Positions 14,664 through 27,626 of a stretch of DNA of 64,000 nt are shown here, in pieces. The translations under genes were made by a program, and so were the position numbers. The notes beneath the pieces were generated by a model. That model had not been told where the DNA came from, searched no databases, and worked only from the letters and a program-made list of their open reading frames with translations. Position 1 is the first letter of the stretch. The number at the start of each line of letters is the position of its first letter. The DNA is from an uncultured Pseudohongiella sp. (GTDB lineage Bacteria > Pseudomonadota > Gammaproteobacteria > Pseudomonadales > Pseudohongiellaceae). Location: assembly GCA_951812965.1 (NCBI GenBank), contig OX638341.1, positions 2,028,438 to 2,092,437 of the forward strand, read 5' to 3'.

Positions 14664-15593
14664 TCAGTTCTGCCGCGCAAGCAGCCACCAACGCATGGTT
14701 TCGGTGACCAGGTCGGATGCGTCTTGCTGCACGAAATGCCCGGCGCCGGGCACAGCGACGATAGTGGTATCGCCGTCGTTCCAGTCCCAGGTATTGTTCA
14801 AGCCGTTGGAATGCAGCGCTGTGTCCTCGAGCCCATGGAACAGCAAAAGCGGCACATCGAGTTGCGGCGCCGCGCCGCCGGCGATGGAATCGCCGCCGTC
14901 GCCCGACGGATAGTTCTGCTTGTAGTACGCGAGCATGGCGTCGAAGTCGGAGCGGCCGAAGGCCTCGACATAATGCGCTCGATCCTCGGGATCGGTCACC
15001 CAGCCCGAAATGGTCTCGGGAGTCATGGGGCCGCCGAAAAAGATGTCCGGGTCACTTGCGCTGCCGGCCTGAAACGCACGGGCATAACCGCTGTTCTGTT
15101 GCTGTTCTTCGTTGCCCGCCAATTCCCTGCCCAGTCCGTTTGGATGAGGCAGGTTCAACACGATCAGGCGATCGACCATTTGCGGCAGGGCAAAAGCAAA
15201 TTGCCAGGTTACCGCGCCTCCCCAGTCATGACCGACTATCGTGGCGCTGTCGTGGCCCAAGTGGCGGATGACCGCAGCCACATCGCCGACGAGCAGGCTC
15301 ATGTCGTAGTTTTCCTGGCCTTCGGGCGCACCGCTGCGGTTATAGCCGCGCTGGTCGATGGCGACGACCCGGAAGTCGTCCGCCAGACCCTCCATCTGAT
15401 GCCGCCAGCTATACCAGAAATCCGGAAAGCCATGGATCATGACCACCAGCGGACCTTCACCGATGGCAGCATAATGTATGCTCACGCCGTCGTTGTCAGC
15501 AAAGCCGTGCTCGACTTCATCCCGGATATCCGCAGCGGCGTTGCCGGCGGTAAGTACGAACACAAGCGATGCCAGTGCAGGGGCGAATTTCAT
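14664..15593 (-). CDS. exported alpha/beta hydrolase (epoxide hydrolase/dehalogenase-like)
   Basis: A 309-residue protein with a signal peptide (1-21, ending AAA). The hydrolase core shows [17 protein letters not shown] (oxyanion HGFP motif), [13 protein letters not shown], the nucleophile elbow GHDWGG with Asp as nucleophile, a cap region, [12 protein letters not shown] and a C-terminal GAGHFVQQ with the catalytic His. An Asp nucleophile with HGFP is typical of epoxide hydrolases and haloalkane dehalogenases; the two cannot be separated by eye. Its export to the periplasm is notable. It follows the HupE-like gene by 30 nt on the same strand. Confidence 0.88.
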   Translation of the reverse strand: MKFAPALASLVFVLTAGNAAADIRDEVEHGFADNDGVSIHYAAIGEGPLVVMIHGFPDFWYSWRHQMEGLADDFRVVAIDQRGYNRSGAPEGQENYDMSLLVGDVAAVIRHLGHDSATIVGHDWGGAVTWQFAFALPQMVDRLIVLNLPHPNGLGRELAGNEEQQQNSGYARAFQAGSASDPDIFFGGPMTPETISGWVTDPEDRAHYVEAFGRSDFDAMLAYYKQNYPSGDGGDSIAGGAAPQLDVPLLLFHGLEDTALHSNGLNNTWDWNDGDTTIVAVPGAGHFVQQDASDLVTETMRWWLLARQN

Positions 15594-15623
15594 ATGGAAG
15601 GTCTCCTCACAAGGTTAGTTTCG

Positions 15624-16616
15624 CTAGGCCACTACCAGCGCGGGCAGGCGTTCGATGAACCAATAGGTAGCAATTGCGCCAAGGCCGTACGCCAGCCCGC
15701 GCTCCATGCTGAACATCATGCCGCTACCGGTGCGCCGGATAGCATGGTACGCCGCCAGCAGCACGCAAATAAAGCCGATCTGGCCGAGTTCTACGCCGAT
15801 GTTGAAAAACAGCAAGGCAAGCGGGATGTCGGCGTCGCTCAGCCCCAATTCCCCTAGCGCGCCGGCAAACCCGAAGCCGTGCAACAGCCCGAAAGCGAAA
15901 GCGACGAGCCAGGGCTTGCTGTGGACCAGCGTCGTCTCGCCACGCTGCCCCATGATGATCTCACGCGCCAGGAAGGCGATGGAAAGCGCGATCAGCACTT
16001 CGATCGGCGCGCCCGGAACCGGGAATATGCCGAGTACGGCGAAAGCCAGCGTGATGCTATGGGCGATCGTGAAGGAGGTCACTGTCTGCACGAGTTTCCA
16101 GAAACTCTGCATGAGCAATAGCAGGCCCAGTACGAACAGCAGGTGGTCGATGCCGAACAGGATATGCTCGGCGCCGATAATGAGATAGCGTCCGGCCAGG
16201 GTGGTCCAGGAACCCGCGCCGGCCTTGAGTTCGGTCAGGGGAACTTCGATCTCGGCGCCGTCGCCTGGAACGTAAGCGGTAACACCGTCGCCTTCGAGCC
16301 AGTTGGCGATGACCAGAACACCAGCAAGCCCCCAGGGAAAGACGAGGCTGTCGTCGACGTTCAGTTGCGGTTCGCAGGAAAAGCGATAGGAAAAGGCGGC
16401 GGGCGGCAATCCCGTACAGCGTTCCGGCAGGATGCGTTCGATATTGAAAAGCGGCGGCACCTGGGCGTCGACAACCGAGAGCCGATACGATCCGGGTTCG
16501 GATTCCTGCAGGATTACCCGGGCCATGCCGGTAATGTTTATGTCATGCGCCTGGGCGGGCAGGGCCGGCGCCAGCAGCAGGGCGAACAGAAGCAGTTTGC
16601 GCGCCGAGTCAGTCAT
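15624..16616 (-). CDS. HupE/UreJ-type membrane protein with periplasmic N-domain
   Basis: A 330-residue protein with a signal peptide (1-22, ending AQA), a periplasmic beta domain of about 130 residues and a membrane domain of about six helices. The membrane part has GAEHILFGIDHLLFVLGLLLL, TSFTIAHSITLAFA and FGFAGALGELGL, the His-rich segments of the HupE/UreJ_2 family, often linked to nickel or other metal uptake but with unknown function in this subfamily. The ATG at 16616 is chosen because it gives a clean signal peptide; it overlaps the isomerase gene by 8 nt. Pairing with a parvulin gene is common in marine gammaproteobacteria as far as I recall, and suggests joint action. Confidence 0.85.
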   Translation of the reverse strand: MTDSARKLLLFALLLAPALPAQAHDINITGMARVILQESEPGSYRLSVVDAQVPPLFNIERILPERCTGLPPAAFSYRFSCEPQLNVDDSLVFPWGLAGVLVIANWLEGDGVTAYVPGDGAEIEVPLTELKAGAGSWTTLAGRYLIIGAEHILFGIDHLLFVLGLLLLMQSFWKLVQTVTSFTIAHSITLAFAVLGIFPVPGAPIEVLIALSIAFLAREIIMGQRGETTLVHSKPWLVAFAFGLLHGFGFAGALGELGLSDADIPLALLFFNIGVELGQIGFICVLLAAYHAIRRTGSGMMFSMERGLAYGLGAIATYWFIERLPALVVA

Positions 16617-17424
16617 TGACGACGATGACATAGTCATCCCACAGCCGGTCGACTTCGATCTGTAGCAGCCGGTCTTCCTCGGTGGCGATCCAGTCGAGCC
16701 GCACCCGGTCGATGATTTCATCGAATTCAGCCAGTTCCGCTTCTGCGCGTTCGGTCACTCGCAGCCAATGTTGGCCGCGATTGCTGATATACGGCCCGAC
16801 CCATTCGCCGGTTTGCGCCGCGAATACCTGATCGGAGAACCCGTCGCTGAATATGTTCGAAAGGTCGAGCCGGTTTACGTTGGGAAGAGGCGAGTCCGTG
16901 CCGGGCTCAAGCGCCGTTATTTCTTCCGGTTCGCCGCCGGCGGCAAGCAGCGCCAGGGCTTCATCCGCGGGGTCGCTGGAGTCGAACACCAGTTCGTCGA
17001 CAGTGACCGTTTCCAGAGTGGTGTAGCGGTCGCGGTTGACGTCGTAGTAGGCGCGCAATTCCGTTTCATCCGGCTGAATGACTTCGCCCGAGAGCACGTG
17101 GCGCATTTTTTGCGCGAGCATGTCGTGAATTCGCGCATCGTTGTCGAGTTCGAGCCTGACTGCTTCGCGCACCAGAATCTGTTCTTCGATGTAGAGCGCT
17201 GTTATCCCGTCCCGTTCCTCTTGCGTCAATTCCCTGCCGGCGGACAATTCCTGCATGAAAATACGGGCGTCGATGTCCTGTTGTCTGACTTCGAGCACTT
17301 CGCCCCCACCCAGGCTGGAGATGCCGTAAATACCGAACAGCAACGCTGCGAGCACGACGAAATGCGTCATCGGTTCATGCAGTAGCCTGTTCGAGGCTGA
17401 TGGCTTGCCGTTATCTTCCGACAT
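16609..17424 (-). CDS. membrane-anchored parvulin-like peptidyl-prolyl isomerase
   Basis: A 271-residue protein with one N-terminal membrane helix (about 20-38) and a periplasmic region. It has the SurA/PpiC-style chaperone segment with EERDGITALYIEEQILVREAV and DETELRAYYDVNRDRY, then a PpiC-like isomerase domain ending in GEWVGPYISNRGQHWLRV. It probably helps fold the adjacent HupE-like protein or other envelope proteins. The ATG at 17424 is chosen because the 59 residues before it lack family features and run into a repeat. The ribosome binding site is weak. It overlaps the HupE-like gene by 8 nt. Confidence 0.82.
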   Translation of the reverse strand: MSEDNGKPSASNRLLHEPMTHFVVLAALLFGIYGISSLGGGEVLEVRQQDIDARIFMQELSAGRELTQEERDGITALYIEEQILVREAVRLELDNDARIHDMLAQKMRHVLSGEVIQPDETELRAYYDVNRDRYTTLETVTVDELVFDSSDPADEALALLAAGGEPEEITALEPGTDSPLPNVNRLDLSNIFSDGFSDQVFAAQTGEWVGPYISNRGQHWLRVTERAEAELAEFDEIIDRVRLDWIATEEDRLLQIEVDRLWDDYVIVVND

Positions 17425-17495
17425 GAAATTGATTTCGGTTTTTCCGAAAGGCAGAGTTTCTATATAGTGAGAGCCCGATGCAAGTGCCGAATGAC

Positions 17496-17517
17496 TGTCA
17501 TTCCGTGCGGAATGACA
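17496..17517. repeat. perfect REP-like palindrome
   Basis: Perfect 10-bp arms TGTCATTCCG/CGGAATGACA around TG lie in the divergent gap between the isomerase and the TMEM175-like gene. It shares the GTCATTCC head with the cluster at 2510-2609. Confidence 0.75.
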
Positions 17518-17532
17518 ACAGGGGCCGCCGAA

Positions 17533-18276
17533 ATGGAAAGGCTGACAGACGACTACATCGCTTCCTGCCCGCGTGGCGGCGGTCTGATACAGCGCGGACA
17601 CAACATGACCAGGATCGAAACCTTTGTCGACGCCGCCTTTGCCTTCGCCCTGACCCTGCTCGTGATCAGCATCGACGAGATTCCCCGCAGCCCCGCCCAG
17701 CTCGTGGAAACCGCGAAGGACATTCCGGCCTTCCTGATCAGCGCGCTGTTCATCGGTCAGTTATGGTTGGTGCATGTGGATTGGAGCCGCATATTCGGCC
17801 TGCAGGATCGCCTCACCGTCGTGCTCAGCCTGGCCATCGTCATGCTCGTACTGATCTTCGTGTACCCGCTGAAACTTATGTTCCAGTCGGGAATATTCTA
17901 CTTCTCCAGCGGCGCGCTGGGGGCGAACATCATGGTGGACGACGGCGAATGGACGGATGTGGACGTATCCAACATGTTTCTGTTCGCCGCGGCCGGCGTG
18001 CTGTGCCTGGCTCTTGTCGTGATCGCGCTCTATCTGAACGGCCTGCGTTTCACAGAGCAACTGCGCCTGAACGCCGCAGAAATTCGTGTGTGCTGGAGGC
18101 GGATCGTAATCGCCGCCGTGGTAGGCGTTACCGCGATAGCTTGCGCGGTGGCGTCCAGATTCCTGACCGGGGAGGCGCTGCCCTGGGCGGGAATGGGCTA
18201 TGTGAGTCTATTCGTCAGTCTGCCGCTTGCTTCGCGGATTTTCCGGCGCCTCTACCCGTTGCCGCCTCCGGATTGA
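17533..18276 (+). CDS. TMEM175-type (DUF1211) putative potassium channel
   Basis: A 247-residue membrane protein. The motif RIETFVDAAFAFALTLLVIS near the N-terminus matches the RxxxFSD-AxFAFA-TLL signature of TMEM175 channels, with Val in place of Ser. About six hydrophobic helices follow. Bacterial members form potassium-selective tetramers. The ATG at 17533 is used because the reading frame before it overlaps a REP-like palindrome; another ATG at 17605 would start the protein at the channel motif. No obvious partner is near. Confidence 0.8.
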   Translation: MERLTDDYIASCPRGGGLIQRGHNMTRIETFVDAAFAFALTLLVISIDEIPRSPAQLVETAKDIPAFLISALFIGQLWLVHVDWSRIFGLQDRLTVVLSLAIVMLVLIFVYPLKLMFQSGIFYFSSGALGANIMVDDGEWTDVDVSNMFLFAAAGVLCLALVVIALYLNGLRFTEQLRLNAAEIRVCWRRIVIAAVVGVTAIACAVASRFLTGEALPWAGMGYVSLFVSLPLASRIFRRLYPLPPPD

Positions 18277-18336
18277 CCGTTCCGCAAATTGTCGAAGGAT
18301 TCGAACAAACCCCGTTCGTTTGGAATGGGCCTCCTG

Positions 18337-21456
<3,120 letters not shown>

Positions 21457-21462
21457 ACCGAA

Positions 21463-21517
21463 TTTTCCTGTACGTTATTGAACCCGGTCCGAACCCGGTC
21501 TGAATCCGGCAGGAAAA
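21463..21517. terminator. possible terminator or structured end of guaA transcript
   Basis: Inverted arms TTTTCCTG (21463-21470) and CAGGAAAA (21510-21517) enclose two direct copies of GAACCCGGTC. It lies between convergent guaA and the small unknown gene, and a run of A/T at both outer ends could serve both directions. No short GC hairpin with a T tail is seen. Confidence 0.35.
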
Positions 21518-21523
21518 AGTCAA

Positions 21524-21808
21524 TCAGGATTTTTCGTTCCGTACCGCGACAAAACCGGACTGGCCCTTGCCTTTCGCCCTGCGCACGGTGTAGCCGTACC
21601 GCCCCAGATTGAACTTCCGATCATTCTCGAATCCCGCCAGCGCCCCTGTGATTTGTTCGGCAACAGGATCGACTGTCGGAACCTCGGTAACTTGTCTGGC
21701 AAGCCACTTGGAGAATGCATCTTCAGCGAGATCATCGCCGATAGACTTGCGTAATGCGTTCAGCTTTCTGACTTGACCTTTGGTCAGGGATTTTTCGTCT
21801 ATAGCCAT
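21524..21808 (-). CDS. small protein of unknown function
   Basis: A 94-residue protein that I do not recognise. It starts MAIDEKSLTKGQVRKLNALR, is mostly helical and charged, lacks a signal peptide or membrane segment, and ends in a basic stretch (YTVRRAKGKGQSGFVAVRNE). The ATG at 21808 has GGAGAG 4 nt upstream, which strongly supports it over an ATG at 21913. The 279 nt upstream are clearly AT-richer than the surrounding sequence. The combination suggests a recently acquired orphan gene; this is inference. Confidence 0.6.
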   Translation of the reverse strand: MAIDEKSLTKGQVRKLNALRKSIGDDLAEDAFSKWLARQVTEVPTVDPVAEQITGALAGFENDRKFNLGRYGYTVRRAKGKGQSGFVAVRNEKS

Positions 21809-22087
21809 AATACTCTCCAGCGAATCTGTGGCAATTAATAGTTCATCCTTATCTGAAAATAATGGATGCCAAAACGTTCTCGAAATCGGGCGCGAGGATA
21901 CTTCAATCCACAAAACGTATCAAGTGCCATTAAATGCAAGTAAAGTCTTTAATTCTTTCTGACATTATTTCTGTTGACCGAGAGTTAATGCGAATTCTTT
22001 CAAAAAAATTCAAAATATTTGTGAAATCGCGATTCGTCAGTTACTGAAATTCCCGGATAAACTACATTTCAATTCAATCGGAACCTC

Positions 22088-22556
22088 ATGCTACTGGAGG
22101 TTTCGGCTTTGAAGGATTCGCCAAAAGCAGGGGCGGCGATCATTCTGATGCTGCCTTGCGTGGTCTGGTCCGCCGACGCGGAATTGAACGTCAGCATTGA
22201 AGCGCTCACATTGATCGTTGCAAACAACTCGCCGATCGCGCCCGGTGGTGAGATAAGGCTGGTTTGGAGCGATGAATTCGACGGCGCCCGGCTAGATCCG
22301 GAATCCTGGTTTTTCGAGTCGGGCGATGGCAGCCAATATTCGATTCCCGGCTGGGGCAATAGCGAGCTGCAATGTTATCTGCCGGACTATGCCAGAATCG
22401 AAAACGGCAATCTGGTCATAACTGCACGCCGGGAACCGCAAAGCGAATTCAGTTACACATCCGCCCGCATCAACACCAGGGCCCCCTGACTCCGCAACGA
22501 CTTATCCGGTTTCGATGGAAGTCGACTATGTTCGCGTCTATTCGGGAGCGCCCTGA
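22088..22556 (+). pseudogene. glycoside hydrolase family 16 gene with internal deletion
   Basis: The first 133 codons (22088-22489) read as the start of a GH16 beta-glucanase: signal-like N-terminus, then IRLVWSDEFDGARLDPESWF, GWGNSELQCYLPDYARIENG and YTSARINTR, after which GH16 enzymes continue with the catalytic core. Here the frame stops at 22487-22489. From 22500 the +1 frame reads TYPVSMEVDYVRVYSGAP then stop (22554-22556), which is the typical last strand of GH16 domains. The central part with the ExDxxE catalytic residues is therefore missing and the frame is shifted. The gene cannot make a laminarinase/agarase-type enzyme. Confidence 0.75.
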
Positions 22557-22606
22557 GCAGTGATATATGAGTAGTGATATAGTCGCGTCCTTTTCTTCGA
22601 AACCAG

Positions 22607-22849
22607 ATGGATTCCCGAACGATGTGGGCCTTCCTGACCGTCAAGGAAATACCGCGCACCGGTTGGAGTTCGGCCCACCCGCTGTATCTGCGGCCGCCGC
22701 TGATTACCCTGGCGCTGATGTCGTTCGGCCTTTTCGTGATGGGAATCGGGGAGGCGCTGCTGATCGGCCCATCGGCCTCCCTGAGCCTGTATTGGGTGGC
22801 GCGCCTGTCGCCGGCCCGCGCGGCGCCGGCAATGGAGCAGGTCCCATGA
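22607..22849 (+). pseudogene. YczE/YitT-like membrane protein reduced by internal deletion
   Basis: An 80-codon frame. The start (LTVKEIPRTGWSSAHPLYLR then a membrane helix ending GIGEALLI) matches my recollection of the N-terminus of YczE/YyaS/YitT-type proteins of about 200 residues. The next residues, GPSASLSLYWVARLSP, resemble the last helix of the same family (after ...FAFGIGPS). The two ends appear joined in frame, with about 120 residues missing. The stop overlaps the tadA ATG by 4 nt, as an intact coupled gene would. It may be a decayed gene or a functional miniature membrane protein; without alignment the family call is moderate. Confidence 0.45.
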
Positions 22850-23334
22850 CTACGGGCGGCTCGCCGGCACGGCACGATCTTGAAAACATGCAACTTGCAC
22901 TGGCGCTTGCCCGCACCGCGGAAGAGCTGGGCGAAGTTCCGGTAGGCGCGGTTGTCGTGTGCGATGGCGAGATCATGGGGCAGGGTCATAACCGCCCGGT
23001 CAGCAGCAAGGACCCGACCGCACACGCGGAAATCGCGGCGCTGCGGCAAGCAGCGGCCAGGGTCGGCAATTATCGTCTTCCGGGCTCGACGCTATACGTC
23101 ACCATCGAACCTTGCGCGATGTGTGTTGGCGCCATGATTCACGCCCGCGTCGCCCGGCTGGTTTTCGGCGCCCGCGAACCACGCGCCGGAGCGGTAGTCA
23201 GCCGCGAATTACTTGGCGAAAAGAGCTGGCTGAACCACAGCATCGAGGTAACCGAAGGCGTTCTCGCCGACGATTGCGGAACACTCCTGACAGAGTTTTT
23301 CGCCTGCAGGCGCACGGATGCCAGTGGATCGTAA
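22846..23334 (+). CDS. tadA: tRNA-specific adenosine deaminase
   Basis: Converts the wobble adenosine of tRNA-Arg(ACG) to inosine. The 162-residue protein has the cytidine-deaminase fold zinc site: HAE at 60-62 (proton-shuttling Glu62) and PCAMC at 89-93. VPVGAVVV and GHNRP motifs precede it, and the C-terminal region includes EFFACRR. A GGAGCAGG ribosome binding site precedes the ATG at 22846; longer in-frame starts upstream do not add family sequence. It overlaps the remnant membrane gene by 4 nt. Confidence 0.94.
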   Translation: MTTGGSPARHDLENMQLALALARTAEELGEVPVGAVVVCDGEIMGQGHNRPVSSKDPTAHAEIAALRQAAARVGNYRLPGSTLYVTIEPCAMCVGAMIHARVARLVFGAREPRAGAVVSRELLGEKSWLNHSIEVTEGVLADDCGTLLTEFFACRRTDASGS

Positions 23335-23400
23335 ATCCTATATCATTGCGCCCTGTTTTCCGGCAGCCCTTCTGCCGCTCACCACCGCGGGAATTCTTTC

Positions 23401-26400
23401 ATGCAGGTGCTGTACGGGGGCACGGCGCTCTCACCGTTCAAGACCGCCAATCTGCTGAGCGAATTGCAGGCCGTTAGTCCGGCGCTCGGGTCCGTCTCGG
23501 CGAGATTCGTTCACTTCCTTGAGTTCGACAAGTTGACCCAAATCGAGCGGCAAACGCTGGATGTGCTGCTGCGTTATGGCGCGGCCTGGGTGAATGACGC
23601 GAGCGCCGGTCCGGTCAGTTGCCTCGTTGTGCCTCGGCCCGGCACGATTTCGCCCTGGTCGAGCAAGGCCACCGATATCCTCCGCAACTGCGGGCTGGCC
23701 CATCTTGGACGGATCGAACGAGGGATTGTCTATTACTTCGACGCGGAACTCTTTTCTCCCGGCTGGGAACCGCTGATTCACGACCGCATGACCCAGGCGA
23801 TCCTGCCCGATACAGAAGACGCCGCCTGCCTGTTCGAACACCGGGAGCCGCGGCCGATGGCCTCGATCGACGTTCTGCGCGGAGGCCGCGACAGTTTGTT
23901 GCGCGCGAACCGGGACATGGCGCTCGCCCTTGCGCCCGACGAGATCGACTACCTGTACGAAAACTTCCGCGCGCTCGACCGCAACCCGACCGACGTCGAA
24001 CTGATGATGTTCGCCCAGGCAAATTCGGAACATTGCCGCCACAAGATCTTCAACGCGGCCTGGACCATAGACGGCGAGCGCAAGGAACATTCCCTGTTCG
24101 ACATGATCCGGCATACCTACCGAACTTCGCCCGCCGGCGTGCTCTCGGCCTACAAGGACAATGCCGCGGTCATGGAAGGCCATGAAGCCGAACGCTTTTT
24201 CCCCGACCCGAATACGCACGGTTACGGTTACAGCAGGGAAGCCGTGCACATCCTGATGAAGGTCGAGACGCACAATCATCCTACCGCGATCGCGCCTTTC
24301 CCCGGCGCGTCAACCGGTTCCGGCGGCGAAATTCGCGATGAGGGCGCCACCGGAACCGGCGCCAAGCCCAAGGCGGGACTGACTGGATTCAGCGTCTCCA
24401 ACTTGCGCATCCCGGATTTTCCCCAGCCCTGGGAGGAAGATTTCGGCAAGCCCGGCAAGATCGCCTCCGCACTGGAAATCATGCTCGAAGGGCCCATCGG
24501 CGGCGCGGCTTTCAACAACGAATACGGCCGGCCGGCGCTATGCGGATATTTCCGCAGTTTCGAGGAGCGCGTCGACGGCGAATTGCGCGGTTATCACAAG
24601 CCGATCATGATCGCCGGCGGAATCGGCAATATCCGCGAACGGCATGTGCGCAAAGACGAGGTCAGCACGGGAGCGAAACTCGTCGTGCTCGGCGGTCCGG
24701 CAATGCTCATCGGGCTCGGCGGCGGGGCGGCTTCGTCGATGGCTTCCGGCTCGGCGAGCGAGGAACTCGATTTCGCCTCGGTACAACGCGACAACCCGGA
24801 AATGCAGCGCCGCTGCCAGGAAGTGATCGATGCCTGCTGGCAGCTCGGAGAAGCCAATCCGATCCGCTTCATCCACGATGTCGGCGCCGGCGGGCTCGCC
24901 AACGCACTGCCCGAACTGGTCAAGGATGCGGGTACCGGAGGAGAGTTTTCCCTGCGCGCGATTCCCAGCGCGGAATCGAGCATGGCGCCGCTTGAGATCT
25001 GGTGCAACGAAGCCCAGGAACGCTATGTGCTCGCTGTCGATTCGGATGACCTGGACCGGTTTGAAAGTATTTGCGCCCGGGAGCGCTGCCCATTCGCCAT
25101 CGTCGGTGAAACCGTGGCCGAGAATCGGCTGGCGCTGTCGGACTCGCATTTCGGCGATCATCCCATCGACCTGCCGATGGAGTTGTTGTTCGGCAAACCG
25201 CCGACGATGCATCGGCAGGCGCAATCGCCGCCGCCACGCACCGGTGAATTCGATTACGCCGGCATTGAACTGACGGATGCCATCGACCGCGTACTGGCCT
25301 TGCCAGGGGTGGCGAGCAAGTCCTTTCTGATCACCATAGGTGACCGTACGATCACCGGCCAGGTAAGCCGCGATCAGATGGTCGGCCCCTGGCAAACGCC
25401 GGTGGCCGATGCGGCGGTAACCTGCAATTCCTACACCTCCCATACCGGCGAAACCATGGCAATGGGCGAGAGAGCCCCACTGGCCTTGCTCGACGCGCCG
25501 GCCGCGGGTCGCATGGCGATAGCCGAGGCGATCACCAACATCTCCAGCGCCGACATCGCCCGAATCGGCGATATCAAGTTGTCGGCCAACTGGATGGTTG
25601 CCGCCGGCCATAATCACGAGGACGCCAGGCTCTACGCCACCGTGGCGGCGGTGGCGCGCGAGTTTTGCCCTGCGCTCGGGATCTGCATTCCAGTCGGCAA
25701 GGATTCGATGTCGATGCGCACGGTCTGGCAGGCGGACGATGGGGCGGAACACGACATGACGGCGCCGCAGTCGCTGGTGATCAGCGCCTTCGCGCCGGTC
25801 GGCGATGTACGCCGGACCTGGACACCGCAGTTGCGCACGGACCGCGGCCCGAGCAGCCTGGTGCTGCTCGACCCCGGCGGTGGCCGCAACCGGCTCGGTG
25901 GCTCGGCGCTCGGGCAGGTGTATCGCCGCATTGGCGGAGCGCCTCCCGATGTCGACGATCCGGATATTCTGCGAGGCTTGTTCGCCTTCCTTGTCGAATG
26001 CAGGGCGCGAAACCTGGCGCTCGCCTACCACGACCGTTCCGACGGCGGACTGATCACTACCTTGCTGGAAATGGCGTTCGCCGGCCGCTGCGGGCTGGAA
26101 TTACTATTGCCCCACGGCGCCGATGCGCTGGTGCCGCCTCCGTCATGGGACACCCATGCGCTCGGTTGGCTGTTCGCCGAAGAAACCGGCGTTGTTTTGC
26201 AAGTGCGCGACAGCGATTTGCCCGCGGTGCGCGAGCTGGCCGAGTCCCACGGCCTTGCGGCGGCGATGCGTGAAATCGGCAAACCCGCCGCGCATGGCGA
26301 CATCGTGATTCACGCCGCCGGGCGGGAAATCTACCGCAGCCCGCGCATCGTGCTGCAACGGCGCTGGGCGGCGACGAGTTATCACATGCAGCGCTTGCGC

Positions 26401-27294
26401 GACAACGCCGACTGCGCGCGCCAAGAGTACGAAGCCTTGCTCGACGCCGACGACCCCGGCATCTGTTTCGACCCCACTTTCGACCCCCAGGAAGACATCA
26501 CCGCGCCCTACATCAATACGGGAGCGCCGCCGCGCGCGGCGATATTGCGTGAGCAGGGCGTCAACGGCCAAATGGAAATGGCCGCCGCCTTCGACCGCGC
26601 CCGATTCGACGCCGTTGACGTGCATATGACCGATTTGGCGAGCGGCGCGGTCAAGCTGGCGGACTTCAACGCGCTCGCCGCCTGCGGCGGCTTCTCCTTC
26701 GGCGACGTCCTCGGCGCCGGCGGCGGCTGGGCCAAGTCGATTCTTTGCAACGACGCCCTGCGCGGCCAGTTCGAGCAGTTCTTCCACAACCCGGCCACGC
26801 TCGCGCTCGGCGTCTGCAACGGCTGCCAGATGCTCGCGCTGCTGGCCGAACTCATCCCCGGCAGCGGCCACTGGCCCACCTTCCAGCGCAACTTGTCCGA
26901 ACAATTCGAGGCGCGCTTCGCCATGGTGCGAGTGGACGAAAGCCCTTCGGCATTCTTCACCGGCATGGCGGGCAGCCGCTTTCCGCTCGCCGTGGCCCAT
27001 GGCGAAGGCCGCGCGGTTTTCGGCGCGGCAGCGGACAGCGCCGCGCTCGGTTCGCGCATCCCCTTGCGCTATGCCGACAACCGGGGCGGTATCGCGGACA
27101 GCTATCCCGCCAATCCCAACGGCTCCGCCGAGGGCGTCGCCGCCGTATGCAACGAAGACGGCCGCGTTACCATACTCATGCCGCATCCGGAGCGCGTGTT
27201 TCGTGCCTGCCAGAACTCCTGGCATCCCGATGATTGGGGCGAGGACGCGCCCGCCATGCGGCTTTTCCGCAACGCAAGAATCTGGCTTGACTGA
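23401..27294 (+). CDS. purL: phosphoribosylformylglycinamidine synthase, large single-chain form
   Basis: Catalyses the fourth step of purine synthesis, FGAR + glutamine + ATP to FGAM. The 1297-residue single chain (gammaproteobacterial type) has an N-terminal domain, two AIRS-like ATP-binding halves ([38 protein letters not shown], later [18 protein letters not shown]) and a C-terminal glutamine amidotransferase with the nucleophile GVCNGCQM and HPERVFR. A perfect copy of the 13-bp dispersed repeat lies inside the gene at 26145-26157, in a region that varies between PurL proteins. The small NIF3/YqfO-like gene follows after 2 nt. Confidence 0.97.
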   Translation: MQVLYGGTALSPFKTANLLSELQAVSPALGSVSARFVHFLEFDKLTQIERQTLDVLLRYGAAWVNDASAGPVSCLVVPRPGTISPWSSKATDILRNCGLAHLGRIERGIVYYFDAELFSPGWEPLIHDRMTQAILPDTEDAACLFEHREPRPMASIDVLRGGRDSLLRANRDMALALAPDEIDYLYENFRALDRNPTDVELMMFAQANSEHCRHKIFNAAWTIDGERKEHSLFDMIRHTYRTSPAGVLSAYKDNAAVMEGHEAERFFPDPNTHGYGYSREAVHILMKVETHNHPTAIAPFPGASTGSGGEIRDEGATGTGAKPKAGLTGFSVSNLRIPDFPQPWEEDFGKPGKIASALEIMLEGPIGGAAFNNEYGRPALCGYFRSFEERVDGELRGYHKPIMIAGGIGNIRERHVRKDEVSTGAKLVVLGGPAMLIGLGGGAASSMASGSASEELDFASVQRDNPEMQRRCQEVIDACWQLGEANPIRFIHDVGAGGLANALPELVKDAGTGGEFSLRAIPSAESSMAPLEIWCNEAQERYVLAVDSDDLDRFESICARERCPFAIVGETVAENRLALSDSHFGDHPIDLPMELLFGKPPTMHRQAQSPPPRTGEFDYAGIELTDAIDRVLALPGVASKSFLITIGDRTITGQVSRDQMVGPWQTPVADAAVTCNSYTSHTGETMAMGERAPLALLDAPAAGRMAIAEAITNISSADIARIGDIKLSANWMVAAGHNHEDARLYATVAAVAREFCPALGICIPVGKDSMSMRTVWQADDGAEHDMTAPQSLVISAFAPVGDVRRTWTPQLRTDRGPSSLVLLDPGGGRNRLGGSALGQVYRRIGGAPPDVDDPDILRGLFAFLVECRARNLALAYHDRSDGGLITTLLEMAFAGRCGLELLLPHGADALVPPPSWDTHALGWLFAEETGVVLQVRDSDLPAVRELAESHGLAAAMREIGKPAAHGDIVIHAAGREIYRSPRIVLQRRWAATSYHMQRLRDNADCARQEYEALLDADDPGICFDPTFDPQEDITAPYINTGAPPRAAILREQGVNGQMEMAAAFDRARFDAVDVHMTDLASGAVKLADFNALAACGGFSFGDVLGAGGGWAKSILCNDALRGQFEQFFHNPATLALGVCNGCQMLALLAELIPGSGHWPTFQRNLSEQFEARFAMVRVDESPSAFFTGMAGSRFPLAVAHGEGRAVFGAAADSAALGSRIPLRYADNRGGIADSYPANPNGSAEGVAAVCNEDGRVTILMPHPERVFRACQNSWHPDDWGEDAPAMRLFRNARIWLD
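26145..26157 (+). repeat. copy of ATGGGACACCCAT inside purL
   Basis: The 13-bp repeat is perfect here and encodes part of SWDTHA in the linker preceding the [12 protein letters not shown] segment. All other copies are intergenic. Confidence 0.6.
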
Positions 27295-27296
27295 AA

Positions 27297-27626
27297 ATGA
27301 CTGAGAATAGCCTGTACAAGATCGAGTTCTACGTCCCCGAGTCCCACCTCGAAGCGGTGAAGACCGCGATGTTCGCCGCCGGCGCCGGCCGCGTCGGCGA
27401 TTACGACAGTTGCGCCTGGCAGACCCGGGGTCAGGGCCAGTTCCGGCCGCTGGAAGGCGCCTCGCCTTACATTGGCCAGACCGGCCAGGTAGAAACCGAA
27501 CCCGAATACAAAGTCGAAATGGTGTGTGCCGGTGAACACATCCGCGAAGTTATTGAAGCGATGATTTGCGCCCACCCCTATGAAGAGGTAGCCCACAGCA
27601 TTATTCGCTGCGAACAATTCGACTAG
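27297..27626 (+). CDS. NIF3/YqfO-domain (CutA-like) protein
   Basis: A 109-residue cytoplasmic protein with the ferredoxin-like fold that is found inserted in NIF3/YqfO proteins and also stands alone. It contains YKIEFYVPESHLEAVKTAMFAAGAGRVGDYDSCAW and ends with EAMICAHPYEEVAHSI, both family hallmarks. The stand-alone version is widespread in gammaproteobacteria; its function is unknown, perhaps metal or small-molecule binding. It starts 2 nt after purL and overlaps the convergent Nudix gene by 4 nt. Confidence 0.88.
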   Translation: MTENSLYKIEFYVPESHLEAVKTAMFAAGAGRVGDYDSCAWQTRGQGQFRPLEGASPYIGQTGQVETEPEYKVEMVCAGEHIREVIEAMICAHPYEEVAHSIIRCEQFD

